DNA from: Aralia elata
Taxonomy: Eukaryota > Streptophyta > Magnoliopsida > Apiales > Araliaceae
Assembly: GCA_034770075.1 (NCBI GenBank)
Contig: CM068385.1
Location: forward strand, 76,438,272 to 76,502,271
Direction of reading: 5' to 3'
Length of the DNA: 64,000 nucleotides
Notes under the pieces: generated by a model
Database searches by the model: none
What the model was told of the DNA's origin: nothing
What the model saw: only the letters and a program-made list of their open reading frames with translations
In this document: piece by piece, positions 23,839-33,936 of the stretch
How positions within the stretch are numbered: position 1 is the first letter of the stretch
Layout of the letters: each line of letters opens with the position of its first letter
Translations under genes and position numbers: made by a program

Positions 23839-25060
23839 TGTAAGACCCCGAAAATTTTAATAAATAGAATTTAATTTTCTTCTTCTTATTATTTTAAACA
23901 GAAAGGTGTTAAATCGATAATGATAAAGTTACTAGTGAAATGTGACAATTGAGATGTCTAGTAATAACGCTAAATCACTATTCATGCGATCACTATTCAC
24001 GGGGTACTATTCACGCTAAAACGCTTTTACATTTTCTTCGATATTCGAATTACGTCATAACGTTTATATAAGCTGGATACGAAAATTATACGGTATAAAT
24101 ACGAAAGTACTATTCATATGAATATACTATTCATTTATACAAAAAGTCAAACTAGTATGTCGGGGAATATTCTTCCTGTCGGAAAATATTATATTCGATA
24201 CCGTACGAAGGCGCCGAAATGACAATATTATCAATGATAGTGGGCCCCACAACAGGTTAACTGTCGGATATAGAAAGTGATAGAAATTGGCGGCAAAACT
24301 TTAACCGATAACTGTTGAAATACCCAGTGATAAAAAAAATAGTAAAACGTGTTATTCCACAGTAGTACGCGGTATTTCACAAGCACACGGTGTTGCACAG
24401 TATTTTATATTATTGATTCAATAATTGATAAAGTAGCTATGACACAGTATTTTGATTCAATAATTGTTACAGTAGCATCTGCATAATACTTTTTATTATT
24501 TGTCATGACACTGTAACTCATATTATTTGATATGATATTTTAGCATTATTGACAATGTCTAGAAATTCTGTTAAGAAAAAAAAAAGGTTATTTAATTGCG
24601 CGTCGTTTATACGGAAGACCCCCTTTTTCCTGGGAATGATCTGGTTGTCAATATTATAAGTCTATAATATTAACGGTAAATAATTGTTGAAAGTCTAAAA
24701 TAGTGTTGATTAAAAATACGTGAAGCGTTTGTTAAAATTTAACTTATATTTATGTGGGACCCACACTTTATTCCGTGGGACCCATAACTATTTGATCGGT
24801 GAGACCCACAAATTATTTTTGTAGAATAATTTCTTCAGATTTTATTTTTTTTCGTGGGACCCTCATGTCATTCAATAGTAATTATCGTCAGTAAATAGTT
24901 AATTCAGTTTTTATTTTACCTTGGGGTTAAAAACCTAAGTGAAAGCATATTCTAAGAATATACTATGGCATAAAGTATATTAAAAGAATATGCCAAGGGT
25001 ATAAGAGTAATAAACCAAGAAAATTTAGGGAAAAGACTAAAATGCCCTCACCTTGATTTT

Positions 25061-25073
25061 CCTATAAATAGGG
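25061..25073 (+). promoter_or_regulatory. TATA box of the solo LTR
   Basis: CCTATAAATAGGG, a near-ideal plant TATA box, followed about 40 bp later by a CT-rich tract (CTTTCTCTCTCTC). It marks the likely U3/R boundary of the LTR. Confidence 0.7.
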
Positions 25074-25324
25074 AGGGTTTGCTTAAGAAATTTTCACACC
25101 TTCATTGCTTATACTTTCTCTCTCTCTAAATTTCTTGAGTTCTCTTAGTGTGCTAGGCTATTGTGAGTATTTGTGAGAATACTAGTATTATCCGAAGTTA
25201 GTAAACTTCATAGAAAGTACCATCCAGTCACTTGTTAACTAAGGTAGGGAATATCATTTCTTTCATACTCATATATAATATCATTTGCTTTCATATTCGT
25301 AAGTGATATTATACTCATAAAGGT

Positions 25325-25620
25325 TGTTATTCATTCTGTATTAATTTGTGGGGATAACCTGTCCGTGCGGTATGACGCATGCCTGGTGAATATTCTTTTG
25401 TATTCATTCCTTATTATTCTGTGGGAATAACCTGTATGTACGAGTGTCGTACCTGGTGAATAACCCTTTGTATTCATTCCTTATTAATCTGTGGGTATAA
25501 CCTGTCCGTGCGGATTGACGCATGCTTGATGAATAACCCTTTGTATTCATTACTTATTAATCTGTTGTGAAAATAATCTGTCTACGCGGATTATCGCATG
25601 ACGGGTGAAAATCCATTTGC
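25325..25620 (+). repeat. Tandem array of about 75-bp units in the LTR
   Basis: Four diverged units containing TATTCATTCCTTATTA, GTGGG(A/T)ATAACCTGT and CGCATG-like blocks, located in the presumed R/U5 region. Confidence 0.75.
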
Positions 25621-26014
25621 AGTTTCATATATTCTGTTATACTCGTATAACGTATCATTTCTCTTGTACTCTTTAAGGGATATATTTTTCTTTCACATTT
25701 CTCCATTTATGATAAGAAATCTTTGTTTGTTTCCAAAACCTTATTTTTAAATGGTGAAAATCCCTGAAAATTTGTAGAATATGCTTAATAGTTTGTGCTT
25801 CATCTAATATATTTTCACTTGAATCTTTCTATTTCATTTTATACGTTATAGTTGAAGCATGAAATAATTTCTTGAATATCATTCTTGAATTTGACTCCAC
25901 AATTTGGTCATCGTGTTGGCAAATTGGTCAATCTTTGATACTGATTAAATTATAGAGTTTTTCTTATCCTTAATCTCACTATATCATTGTCATCATCCTC
26001 ATCCTCATACTTAA

Positions 26015-26275
26015 ATTGTGGTGATAGTTCTCTTTGGCCCGTAGTGCAAAGATGAACTGGCGTGACATGATTCTGACCAAACTGTGTATTGGTATTATCA
26101 TGACTTTTGGTGTTACAAACAAAGGCGTATGGTGAAAGTTCTCTTTGGCCCATAGTGCAAAGATGAACTGGCGTTTGACATGATCATGACCGGTGATGTT
26201 ACAAATAAATATCTTTGGCACGTAGTGCAAAGAGAGGCTGTTGAACATGAATTATTGATTGGTGTTACAGGGACA
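26015..26275 (+). repeat. Tandem array of about 110-bp units in the LTR
   Basis: Two and a half units sharing GTTCTCTTTGGCCC, TAGTGCAAAGATGAACTGG and a GGTGTTACA-like end. A diverged counterpart occurs in the reverse-strand LTR near 50380-50660. Confidence 0.75.
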
Positions 26276-26769
26276 TAATATTGGTGGTGATCTTTTAACT
26301 TGTAGAAGATAGTAGATATTATAATCTACTTGACTCTTTTACTGGATTGTTCGTTCCGCTGCAGTTGTTGTTGTTGAACAATTAAAATATCTTTAAATCT
26401 CTGATTTAATTCTGTTGAAGACTAAAGATAATTTTTATTCTTCATTATCTTAGTCATGATATTTCTTACTGGGCTATTTGTGCTCACCCTTTTCCTTTTT
26501 GTTCCATTGTTCTCCTCAGGAAAAGAAAGTGTAGCGGGGACTAGCCGGAGAATGGAGTGATGGTCCGAGATAATAGAAGTGTCTCAATACCTTACTACTA
26601 GTGTGACAATAAGTGTATTGAGAATTTAAGATGTATTTGTATTGTGTTGTCGTATTTTGCACAACACTTATTAGTTGTAAATGGAAAAATTCATATTTGT
26701 ATTTATATTTTGTGGAATATTATTGGCGACTCAAAATGGGTTGTGTGGACCTATTTTGGGGGCGTCACA

Positions 26770-27129
26770 CATATGGTGAAATTACTTCAAAAATAGTTGT
26801 GGAGGTGCAGATCTTTGTAACACCTTAAAAATTCAGAGACAACTATCTGAAGAAAGAGTTAAAGGTAAAAGAGCTCCTGGTGATTTCTGTGAGCAATATG
26901 GATTTGCAGAAATACCTAAAGCACACCATAAAAGAAAGATTCTTAAAGAATCTAAATCATATAAGAAGTCTAGCGTAAATCGTCTAAAAAACATACGACA
27001 GAGGAAAAGCCTAAAAAGGCAAGAGTTTCTAAAAGAAAGTTTTCAGGAACTAAACCACCCACTTGTTATAAATGTGGAAAGGTGGGGCATAAAAGTCCTG
27101 AATGCACAACCAAGAAGAAGATTAACTAG
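26770..27129 (+). pseudogene. EPRV coat-protein region, 3' portion with CCHC knuckle
   Basis: Resumes the coat frame (TYGEITSKIVVE), loses frame near 26806, then reads QLSEERVKGKRAPGDFCEQ. A second frameshift precedes a textbook zinc knuckle CYKCGKVGHKSPEC (C-x2-C-x4-H-x4-C, 27064-27105). A TAG at 27127-27129 follows directly. Zinc knuckles of caulimovirid coat proteins bind the pregenomic RNA during packaging. Confidence 0.85.
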
Positions 27130-27813
27130 TTGGTTAAAGACGAAGGCTTAAAAAGACAGCTTTTGGCAGTTTTGGTTGATTCTGATGCAGAAGATTATGA
27201 GTCTTCTGGTTTAAGTTTTGAAGGCTCTAGTTCTGACTCTGATGATAGAAGTGTATCCTGTGCAGAGTTAGATGATTGTCAATGTGACGATGGCGAACTT
27301 TGTTTGTGTGCCTTAAATGGACTATCAATTAATGCGCTATCTAAAGAAGATAGTTTAATTCTGGATATCATTGATCAATTAGATGATGATGCTAAAAAGT
27401 GTCAGATGATTGAAAAATATATTCAAGTTACTAAAAGTAAATCAAAAATTTCTAAAGATGAGGATGAACGACTTAACCCAAGTCAGTATTCCCTACAGAA
27501 GATTTTTGATAAAGTTAGGGATAGATACAAAGAATCAAGTCCTAAAGAATTAAGGATTATGGTTACCAATCTTCAAGCAACAGATGCTGCTGGAGAAGTT
27601 TTAATTGCTGATCTTCAAAATGAAGTAAGGCAAATTAAAAAGGATATTCGTTGGCTAAAAAATCGCAATGAAAAGGGAAAAGAAAAGGTTGATTCTAATG
27701 AACCCTTTATTAAATATTTTGGGTATGATGATATTGAGGATGAAGTCCACGACTTTGCTATTCAAGATAAAAAAAGCCTTATGTTGAATCTAGTACAATC
27801 GAAGCAGCATTAA
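27130..27813 (+). pseudogene. EPRV acidic Cys-rich segment between CP and PR
   Basis: Opens in the same frame as the knuckle after its TAG. It is strongly acidic and Ser-rich, with a CQCDDGELCLC cluster resembling the second cysteine motif found after the zinc knuckle in some caulimovirids. A Lys-rich, probably helical part follows (IADLQNEVRQIKKDIRWLKN). The frame ends at a stop after a frameshift near 27775. The first codon in this frame is not an ATG, so it is an internal piece of ORF1, not a gene. Confidence 0.7.
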
Positions 27814-27829
27814 AAATCAATTTGATTGA

Positions 27830-28165
27830 TCGCATTATCACTCAAAAGTGGTATGTGCAGATTACCATACTTATTGAAGATGAGTTTTCTGTAACTACTG
27901 AAGCCTTAATAGATTCAAGCACAAACTTAAATTGTCTAGCAGAAGGATTAGTTCATTCTAAATACTATTATAAGACAGCTTAAATGTTGAATACCGCCGA
28001 TGGAAGCAATTTACACATCGACTACAAACAGTCTGATGCAGTTGTGTGTAATAATGGAGTCTGTTTTGAAACACCATTCTTGTTGGTCAAAAACATGACT
28101 CAAGCAGTCATCTTAGGCACACCATTTATTAGTTTGCTTTTTTCCTTTGTCTATTAATATAAAGG
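27830..28165 (+). pseudogene. EPRV aspartic protease relic
   Basis: The core reads ALIDSSTNLN with the presumed catalytic Asp at 27912-27914. The usual D-S/T-G has Ser in place of Gly. The downstream part has AVILGTPFI, the hydrophobic-hydrophobic-G block of retroviral-type proteases. A TAA at about 27981-27983 interrupts it. The altered triad and the stop indicate inactivity. Confidence 0.7.
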
Positions 28166-28179
28166 GTATTAGCACTAAT

Positions 28180-29030
28180 AAGGGGGGGTATAGAAGTCCG
28201 TTTTGATTTTCTCTCTGAACGTCGATTTCAAGGAATTAATCATCTCCTAAAACGAAAGGAAAATTTCTTTTTCTTTCTTAAAGAAGAAATAAAAATAAAA
28301 CGAGTTAAAGAGCAACTTAAAGATGAAAAGTTTAGACTTAAAGTCAACAACTATCAAAAGGAATTAAATACATATATTTGCACTGATATTCCTAATACTT
28401 TTTGGATAAGGAAGAAACATATTGTTTCTCTTCCTTACATTGACAATTTTGATGAAAAGCATATCCCGACAAAAGCCAGATAATTCAAATGAACGATAGA
28501 TATTTGAAATTATGTCAAGAAGAAATTTCTGATCTCTTAAAAAAGAGATTAATTAGAAAAAGTTTTTCACCATGGTCTTGTCCAGCATTCTATGTTGAGA
28601 ATGCAGCTGAATTAGAACGAGGGGTTCCCAGGTTGGTTATCAACTATAAACCTCTAAATAAATTTCTTAAATGGATTCGATATCCAATCCCTAACAAAAA
28701 GAATTTACTTAATCGATTGCTTAAAGCAAAAGTCTTCTCTAAATTTGATATGAAAAGTGGCTATTGGCAAATTCAAATCAAAGAGGAAGACAAATATAAG
28801 ACAGCGTTTACACTTCCATTTGGGCACTATAAATGGAATGTTCAGCCTTTTGGCTTAAAAAACGTTCCCTCTGAATTTCAGAACATTATGAACGACATAT
28901 TTAATCCCTTTATGGATTTTTTGATTGTTTATATTGATGATGTTCTTGTATTTTCAGAATGCATTGACCAACACTGGAAACACTTAAAGGTGTTTCAATT
29001 TGTGGTAAAAAGAGAATGATTACTAGTTTC
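28180..29030 (+). pseudogene. EPRV reverse transcriptase relic
   Basis: The longest open piece is 28489-29019 and carries RT blocks SPWSCPAFYVEN, RLVINYKPLN, FSKFDMKSGYWQI, QPFGLKNVPSEFQ and the catalytic YIDD at 28930-28941. The N-terminal part (28180-28480) is in other frames. The open piece ends at a TGA (29017-29019) shortly after the YIDD region. In caulimovirids this enzyme copies pregenomic RNA into DNA. The catalytic Asp pair is still present, but the frame is not continuous. Confidence 0.9.
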
Positions 29031-29035
29031 TGCTA

Positions 29036-29735
29036 ACAAAAATCCAACTCTTTCAAACGGAAATATGTTTTCTTGGGCATAATATTACTCAAGGACGTTG
29101 CATTCCTATTAATCAGGCAATTGCTTTTGCAGATAAATTCCCAGACAAAATTCTTGAAAAAACCCAATTGCAACGATTTTTAGGGAGTTTAAACTACATT
29201 AAAGATTTTTATAAGCATTTGGCAATTGATGTTGCTCCACTCTATAAGAGGCTAAATAAAACTCCTACAGCCTGGACCGATGACTGCACGAAGGCAGTAA
29301 AAAAAATTAAGCTTAAGGCTAAACTCTTACCTTGTTTGCATCTCTCTAACCCTAATGCCCCTAAAGTGGTTGAAATCAATGCTTCAGACATTGGTTATGG
29401 GGGAATCCTTAAGCAAGTCCAGAATTCTAAAGAAATTCTTGTTCGTTTTGCTTCGGGGGGGGGGGGGGGTGGAATTCTACACAGAAAAACTACTCCACAA
29501 TTAAAAAACAAATTTTATCTATAGTTCTATGTGTTAATAAGTTTCAGGAAGATCTCTTAAATCAAAGATTTCTTTTAAGAGTTGATTGTAAATCAGCTAA
29601 AGAAGTTTTAGAGAAGGATATTAAAAACATTACTTCTAAACAAATATTTGCTAGGTGGCAGGCTTTGTTAGCAGTTTTCGATTTTGACATTGAATTCATT
29701 AAAGGATAATCAAATTCTCTCCCAGACTTCCTAAC
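29036..29735 (+). pseudogene. EPRV RNase H relic with 15-G run
   Basis: The connection domain FLGSLNYIKDFYKHLA is followed by INASDIGYGGIL (about 29374-29409), where the first catalytic acid of the usual T/E-D-A-S block is Asn. A run of 15 G (29455-29469) sits at the next conserved stretch and shifts the frame. Downstream RNase H sequence (DFDIEFIKG) is in another frame and hits a stop near 29707. Confidence 0.8.
29455..29469 (+). repeat. Poly-G tract of 15
   Basis: Fifteen consecutive G in the RNase H relic, preceded by GCTTC and followed by TGGAATTC. It probably grew from a short glycine or GG context by slippage; assembly error is possible. Confidence 0.8.
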
Positions 29736-29853
29736 CCGAGAATTCCTGCAGAACACACATAATATTAATGTTCTTTCTTCTTACAGGTCTCCTAAACGAC
29801 CAGGTCAGCAATCGAAACAAAATGATATCTTTAAAGGACAGTCGTCAGGATCT

Positions 29854-30790
29854 ATGAAGAAAAACGATAAAGGAAAAGCTCTAGAGCTTAAAGCTCGTGA
29901 AGAATCCCATTATATCAACACTATGCTTAAAGAAGTAGTAGTGATCGAGGATATAGATTCTGTTCGTACTCCGGAACAAGTAGCAGAATTATATTTATCA
30001 TATTCACATGATCTGCCAATTTTTCTCCTTAAAACTAGGGAATTTTTTGAGAAGGTTTTAATAGAAACTAGCTCTATTAAGATTTCTCATAAACCTAGAG
30101 ATCGTCATAATCTGGCCTTCTCCACAGTTAAGATCTTAAAGATCCTTCGCCCTAATGATTGGGGAAATGAGTTGAGAAAACATAGACATTTTGAAAATAG
30201 TTTAATGTTTCCTAAAACCTACAACTATTTTGATTATATTATGGCCTGGGAAAAGTTTATGTTTTACCAAAATGAGGGCTACACCCGTAGTTGGTTCTTT
30301 CATCCTAAGCTCCCTAAAAACATGAAGATGCATGATTTTCCAACATGGTTCCAGTCTTGGTTTTATTTTTAGGGTCCAGTTTCATCTTTTTTTCCTCAAA
30401 AGATTGACAAGACTTTTGAAAAATATTACCAAACCTTTAGCAGCCTTAATGAAAATCAGGTTATGCTTTCTTTTTGTTGTGCCTATGATATTCCATGGTT
30501 TTTTAAGTAGTCTTATATGCTTAACCAGCATACAGGTTCTGGTGTTCATAGGTTATTAAGACAGGCATCTATCAAATGGTGGCCTAAATTTAATGATGAT
30601 CAGGTAGCTAAAGATGTTGAGTTACCTATTCCACCACAATCTTACGACATGGATGAATGTTCAGTTTTTCAGAGAAAACTTAAGGAAGCTTTTAAAGGTA
30701 TTCCTAGAAATGAAATACTCTAAAGACGCATAGTGATACCGAAACTATGCAAGAAAGTGATGAGGAGGAATCTTCTAGCAATCCTTTTGG
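29854..30790 (+). pseudogene. EPRV frame downstream of RNase H
   Basis: An open stretch of 172 codons (29854-30372) is followed by two further pieces in other frames to about 30790. It is rich in aromatic residues: WFFHPKLPKN, FPTWFQSWF, YDIPWFF and IKWWPKF. Its position between RNase H and the promoter matches the second ORF or C-terminal extension reported for florendovirus-like and petuvirus-like genomes, whose function is unknown. Stops at 30370-30372, about 30508-30510 and 30721-30723 break it. Confidence 0.6.
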
Positions 30791-31079
30791 TGGACCATGT
30801 GCACAACCTCAATAATTCAGGCATATTGATATTAATGTTTAAGCATGTTGGCGTGCATTGGCTAAAGTAGTATCCAATGCTTAAAGTGGTTTGTGGGCCC
30901 ATGTTACTATACCTTTGCTGTCTATTCGACTCCATTATTGCAGGACACGCGTCAGCAGTTGAATTTTCTTTTATAAAGTTGAAATCTGCTTTTCTCAGTG
31001 GATCTCTACTTTATTAAAGTTATTTTTTTACTTTTGTTAAAGTTGTGTCGTTTGTAATAATTATGTTGGTATCTCTTTG

Positions 31080-31090
31080 CTATATAAAGA
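31080..31090 (+). promoter_or_regulatory. TATA box of the EPRV pregenomic promoter
   Basis: CTATATAAAGA in the non-coding region after the last viral frame, the place of the pregenomic RNA promoter in Caulimoviridae. The sequence beyond (31100-31287) would be leader or terminal redundancy. Confidence 0.55.
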
Positions 31091-31287
31091 GATCTCTGCC
31101 ATAATGTACAATAGCATCCGAATTTGAGTGTAAAATATTTATTTCCTTGTATCAAGAGTGTTTTCAAGTTGTGTGCTTAAGTTCGAAGTTCTCAAGCTTC
31201 ATATATATGGCAGTTTGTTTGATTAATGAAAAATTTTCGCTATATAATATAATCTCTGATATATTGCTATAGTATAATCTCTATATG

Positions 31288-31392
31288 ATTTTCATTTGAA
31301 AAAACATAAATGCGAATTAGGGTTTGCGTTTTCTTTTAAAATACAAATTCAATTGCAATAATATTTTACAGGTGTCTTAACATGCATATGGA
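31288..31392. repeat. 105-bp flanking repeat, right copy
   Basis: Direct repeat of 21038-21142. Differences: CTTTCAAAA/CTTTTAAAA, TTCGATT/TTCAATT, TTTGCAGG/TTTACAGG and GGTATCT/GGTGTCT. It is followed by copia internal sequence leading to the primer site. Confidence 0.9.
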
Positions 31393-31534
31393 CTACATCA
31401 TACTGTATTTTCAGCCTTTAATATGTACTATAGCATATTATGCAGAGCATATTATGCAATTAATGTCCTATTTCAAGCTTCTAGCGAATAAAAAAATGAC
31501 AAAACATTTATGCAAAATTAAGCATAACATGAAA

Positions 31535-31546
31535 GCTCTGATACCA
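31535..31546 (-). other. Copia primer-binding site (tRNA-iMet)
   Basis: Minus strand TGGTATCAGAGC, a perfect 12-base match to the usual initiator-Met tRNA primer site, one base from the 5' LTR end. Confidence 0.9.
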
Positions 31547-31547
31547 A

Positions 31548-31957
31548 TGTTAAATTAAATATAAATTAACATGTAAGTACATATAAACTTACATATGAAT
31601 TGGTTAGTATACACGAAGCGGAAGCGGTTGAACCGGAATGCCAAATCTACAAAGCAATGCCACGAACACAGCTACTACGATCCTTCGTACAAACGTTTAT
31701 CGTCAATATGGAGTTGTTACTAGTAACGATGCGAATGAACCCAAGTGTTCATACCAAGTACACCCAATCCTATTGATGAAAGCTTGGAAATACTAGAGAG
31801 AGAGAGTTATCTCATATATAATCTTAACCATATCAATTATTATCTAAAAATACTTCCAAGTGATATGGGACTCTCCTAATCCCAATTGAGTTATCCAATA
31901 TCCATACCCAAGTGGATGTCCATGATCCACGTGTTTGACCCGGATCAATTACTAATA
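31548..31957 (-). repeat. Copia 5' LTR (410 bp)
   Basis: The 5' LTR of the minus-strand element, shorter than the other LTR by an internal deletion near 31800. The right flank is target duplication TGATC (31958-31962). Confidence 0.92.
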
Positions 31958-32184
31958 TGATCATTTATAATAGGGTAACATTGACCTTCTCCACACACCA
32001 AGGGCATAAGGGTAATTAATGCATCTCTCTCCATATAACTATGACGTATCCCTACCTAATTTACATAACTCAAGCTCATTCTAGAAGAGACTAGATGATA
32101 ATTTAGAGAGACAAAGACTCTCTCCCCTCTATACGTGATCATAGTAACACTCACATTAGAAAGGCTTCTTGAGAACTACCCTAA

Positions 32185-33621
32185 CGCTCTGTTTCTGAGT
32201 TTTAAAATGGCTGGAAAAGAAAAGAAATGGACAGAAAATTTAAATTTTTTGTCCAATTCCTATGTTTCTGAGTTTTTTAATAAACGGAAAAGAAAAGAAA
32301 TGGATAGAAAACTTGGCCACTTTTCCTGCCAAAGTTTTCCGTCCAAAATTGGCATGATTTGGACGGAAAAGAAATTTGAATAAGTAATATTTTTATAATT
32401 CTCATATTATCCTCAACTTTCAATATAATAAATTTTAAATTACAACCCATGTCCCCAATTTATTTTTATCTACTAAACCTAACGTCTTTCTTTCTCTCTC
32501 TCCCCTGTAGAAGCAAATCAGATTCATTAGTGGATCAATTATCTTTATCTTTTCTAGTAAAGAACTAAGTCATGCAACTATGTAAGGGTTCTTCACAATA
32601 GTGAAATATAGATTTTAATTTTCTTCATTAGTGAATCTTCATTAAAAAAAATTTGGCAGACTACTACTGTGAAAAGAAATGAGATTTTATTGGAATTTTT
32701 TTTCCTAGTAAATGAGATTCTTCAGAGAATATTATTTTAGACCATGTTACATACTAATTCTAAAATAGTAAACTCTTTTTATTTTATTTTATTTGTTAAT
32801 TGTCAAATAAGATACTAAAGAATCATTTCTTCCAGATTTTTTCAATAAAATAGCTGCAATTTATTCCTTGCTAGCATGAAGACTTTAAAGTCTTGTTCAA
32901 TCAACTCAGATATTTTCTTCGATCTCTAGACTCCAAAATTTATTAGTCAAATTTCAAATTGTAAATTGTTATTGATCGATGTTTAAGCAAGTAAAACACA
33001 TGTTTTCTCTTTTAGCTTTAGTTAATAGTATCTCTTCCATTTTTTTATATAAAAAAGTCTTATTTTCATAATTTAGAAAATTTAATAATATATATTTTTT
33101 TTTAATTTTATGTTCGTTGATAAACGTGAATGAATTGTTATTTTATATTTCTATAAAAATAAATAAAACTCTTTTTCTCTCGAAAAAGAAATTAAATTAA
33201 ATTCTCTTTTATGGAACAAAGGTGATATCTTCTTTTCCCATTTAATACAGATTATGTTTGATGACTTTTGGATATGGTATGACAATGACTTTGTAGAAGT
33301 AGTTTTTGTTTAACATTTATTTGGATATTTGTGTTTGATTATGAAATATTTTTCTTTGGTTAAATTTATCTTGCATATTTTTATTCATGGTTCAATGGTT
33401 ATAATTAATAGAAGGGTAAATTTATAAAAGTGATATTTTTCTTTTCTTTTCATTGGAACTCAAAAACGCAAGAAAAGAAATTTTTTAAATTTTCTATTCT
33501 TTTCTATTAAAAACTCAGAAACAACACAAAGAAAAACTTCAAGTTTTCTATTCTTTTCTTTTCTGTTCTAATTTAAGTTTTCTATTCTTTTCTTTTCCGT
33601 CCAAAACTCAGAAACAGAGCG
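32185..33621. mobile_element. Harbinger-like non-autonomous DNA transposon
   Basis: Perfect 19-bp terminal inverted repeats CGCTCTGTTTCTGAGTTTT are flanked by the 3-bp duplication TAA (32182-32184 and 33622-33624). The inverted homology extends further inward as GGAAAAGAAAAGAA. Partial copies of the terminus recur subterminally (near 32264 and near 33505-33560). A 3-bp TAA/TTA duplication is the signature of PIF/Harbinger. There is no transposase, and the 1.4 kb interior is AT-rich. Confidence 0.75.
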
Positions 33622-33679
33622 TAAGAGTATTTCTAACCATTTCCTTAACTTACAGGACTGGGACTTGGACTATAAACTA

Positions 33680-33936
33680 TCACTCCGTTCCAAATTAATT
33701 GTTCAATTTTGACATTTTTAAGTCAAATTGACTATTTTTAGAATTAATAATTAAGCATATATAAATATATTTCTAAAATTATAAAAATTGGAGTTAGTAA
33801 TAAATTGTATATACTTTTTTTTGGTTATAATCTCATCACCTATATTTTGGCAAAAATAGTAAAAAGATTAGTTTTAAAAATAATCAATTTGACTTAAAAT
33901 GGTCAAAATTGAGCAATTAATTTGGGACGGAGGGAG
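33680..33936. mobile_element. Stowaway MITE (257 bp)
   Basis: Ends TCACTCCGTTCCAAATTAAT and ATTAATTTGGGACGGAGGGAG, flanked by TA. It is almost identical in length and sequence to 39985-40241. Confidence 0.9.

Larger units (their letters stand above)
23839..26769 (+). mobile_element. Solo LTR (Ty3-gypsy-like), 2931 bp, inside EPRV coat gene
   Basis: Begins TGTAAGACCCCGAAAATTTT and ends GGGGGCGTCACA (TG...CA). Exact 5-bp duplications CATAT lie at 23834-23838 and 26770-26774. The viral coat-protein reading resumes immediately on the right (TYGEI after ...EEYTY). There is no gag/pol, primer site or second LTR. It holds an internal TATA box (CCTATAAATAGGG near 25061) followed by a CT-rich start region, and two internal tandem arrays. 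The length and TGTAAGACCCC start suggest a long-LTR gypsy family. Solo LTRs arise by recombination between the two LTRs of a full element. Confidence 0.9.
21143..31287 (+). mobile_element. Endogenous caulimovirid (EPRV), near unit length, disrupted
   Basis: Plus-strand order: movement protein, linker region, coat protein with CCHC knuckle, acidic Cys-rich segment, protease, reverse transcriptase, RNase H, a downstream frame, then a non-coding region with a TATA box. This is the Caulimoviridae layout with one long ORF1, recalling florendovirus/petuvirus genomes. Excluding the 2.9 kb solo LTR and its duplicated 5 bp, the viral part is about 7.2 kb, one genome length. Stops, frameshifts and a 15-G run break the frames in almost every domain, so it is a fossil. 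No integrase is present, as expected for caulimovirids. The genus is inferred from layout and is not certain. Confidence 0.93.
17564..31957 (-). mobile_element. Ty1-copia LTR retrotransposon, interrupted
   Basis: Directly repeated ends 17564-18100 and 31548-31957 share start TGTTAAATTAAATA and end GATCAATTACTAATA. Exact 5-bp target duplications TGATC flank them (17559-17563, 31958-31962). On the minus strand a primer site matching tRNA-iMet TGGTATCAGAGC lies at 31546-31535, just inside the right LTR, and a polypurine tract GAGTGGGAGA at 18110-18101 abuts the left LTR. Gag, protease and integrase relics are on the same strand. RT and RNase H are absent between integrase and the 3' LTR, so the element is internally deleted. 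A caulimovirid insert occupies most of its length. Confidence 0.93.

Noticed and set aside
27130..27813. Possible independent gene of 227 codons
   Set aside because: It is in frame with the viral zinc knuckle through a TAG and lacks an ATG start; part of the EPRV polyprotein relic.
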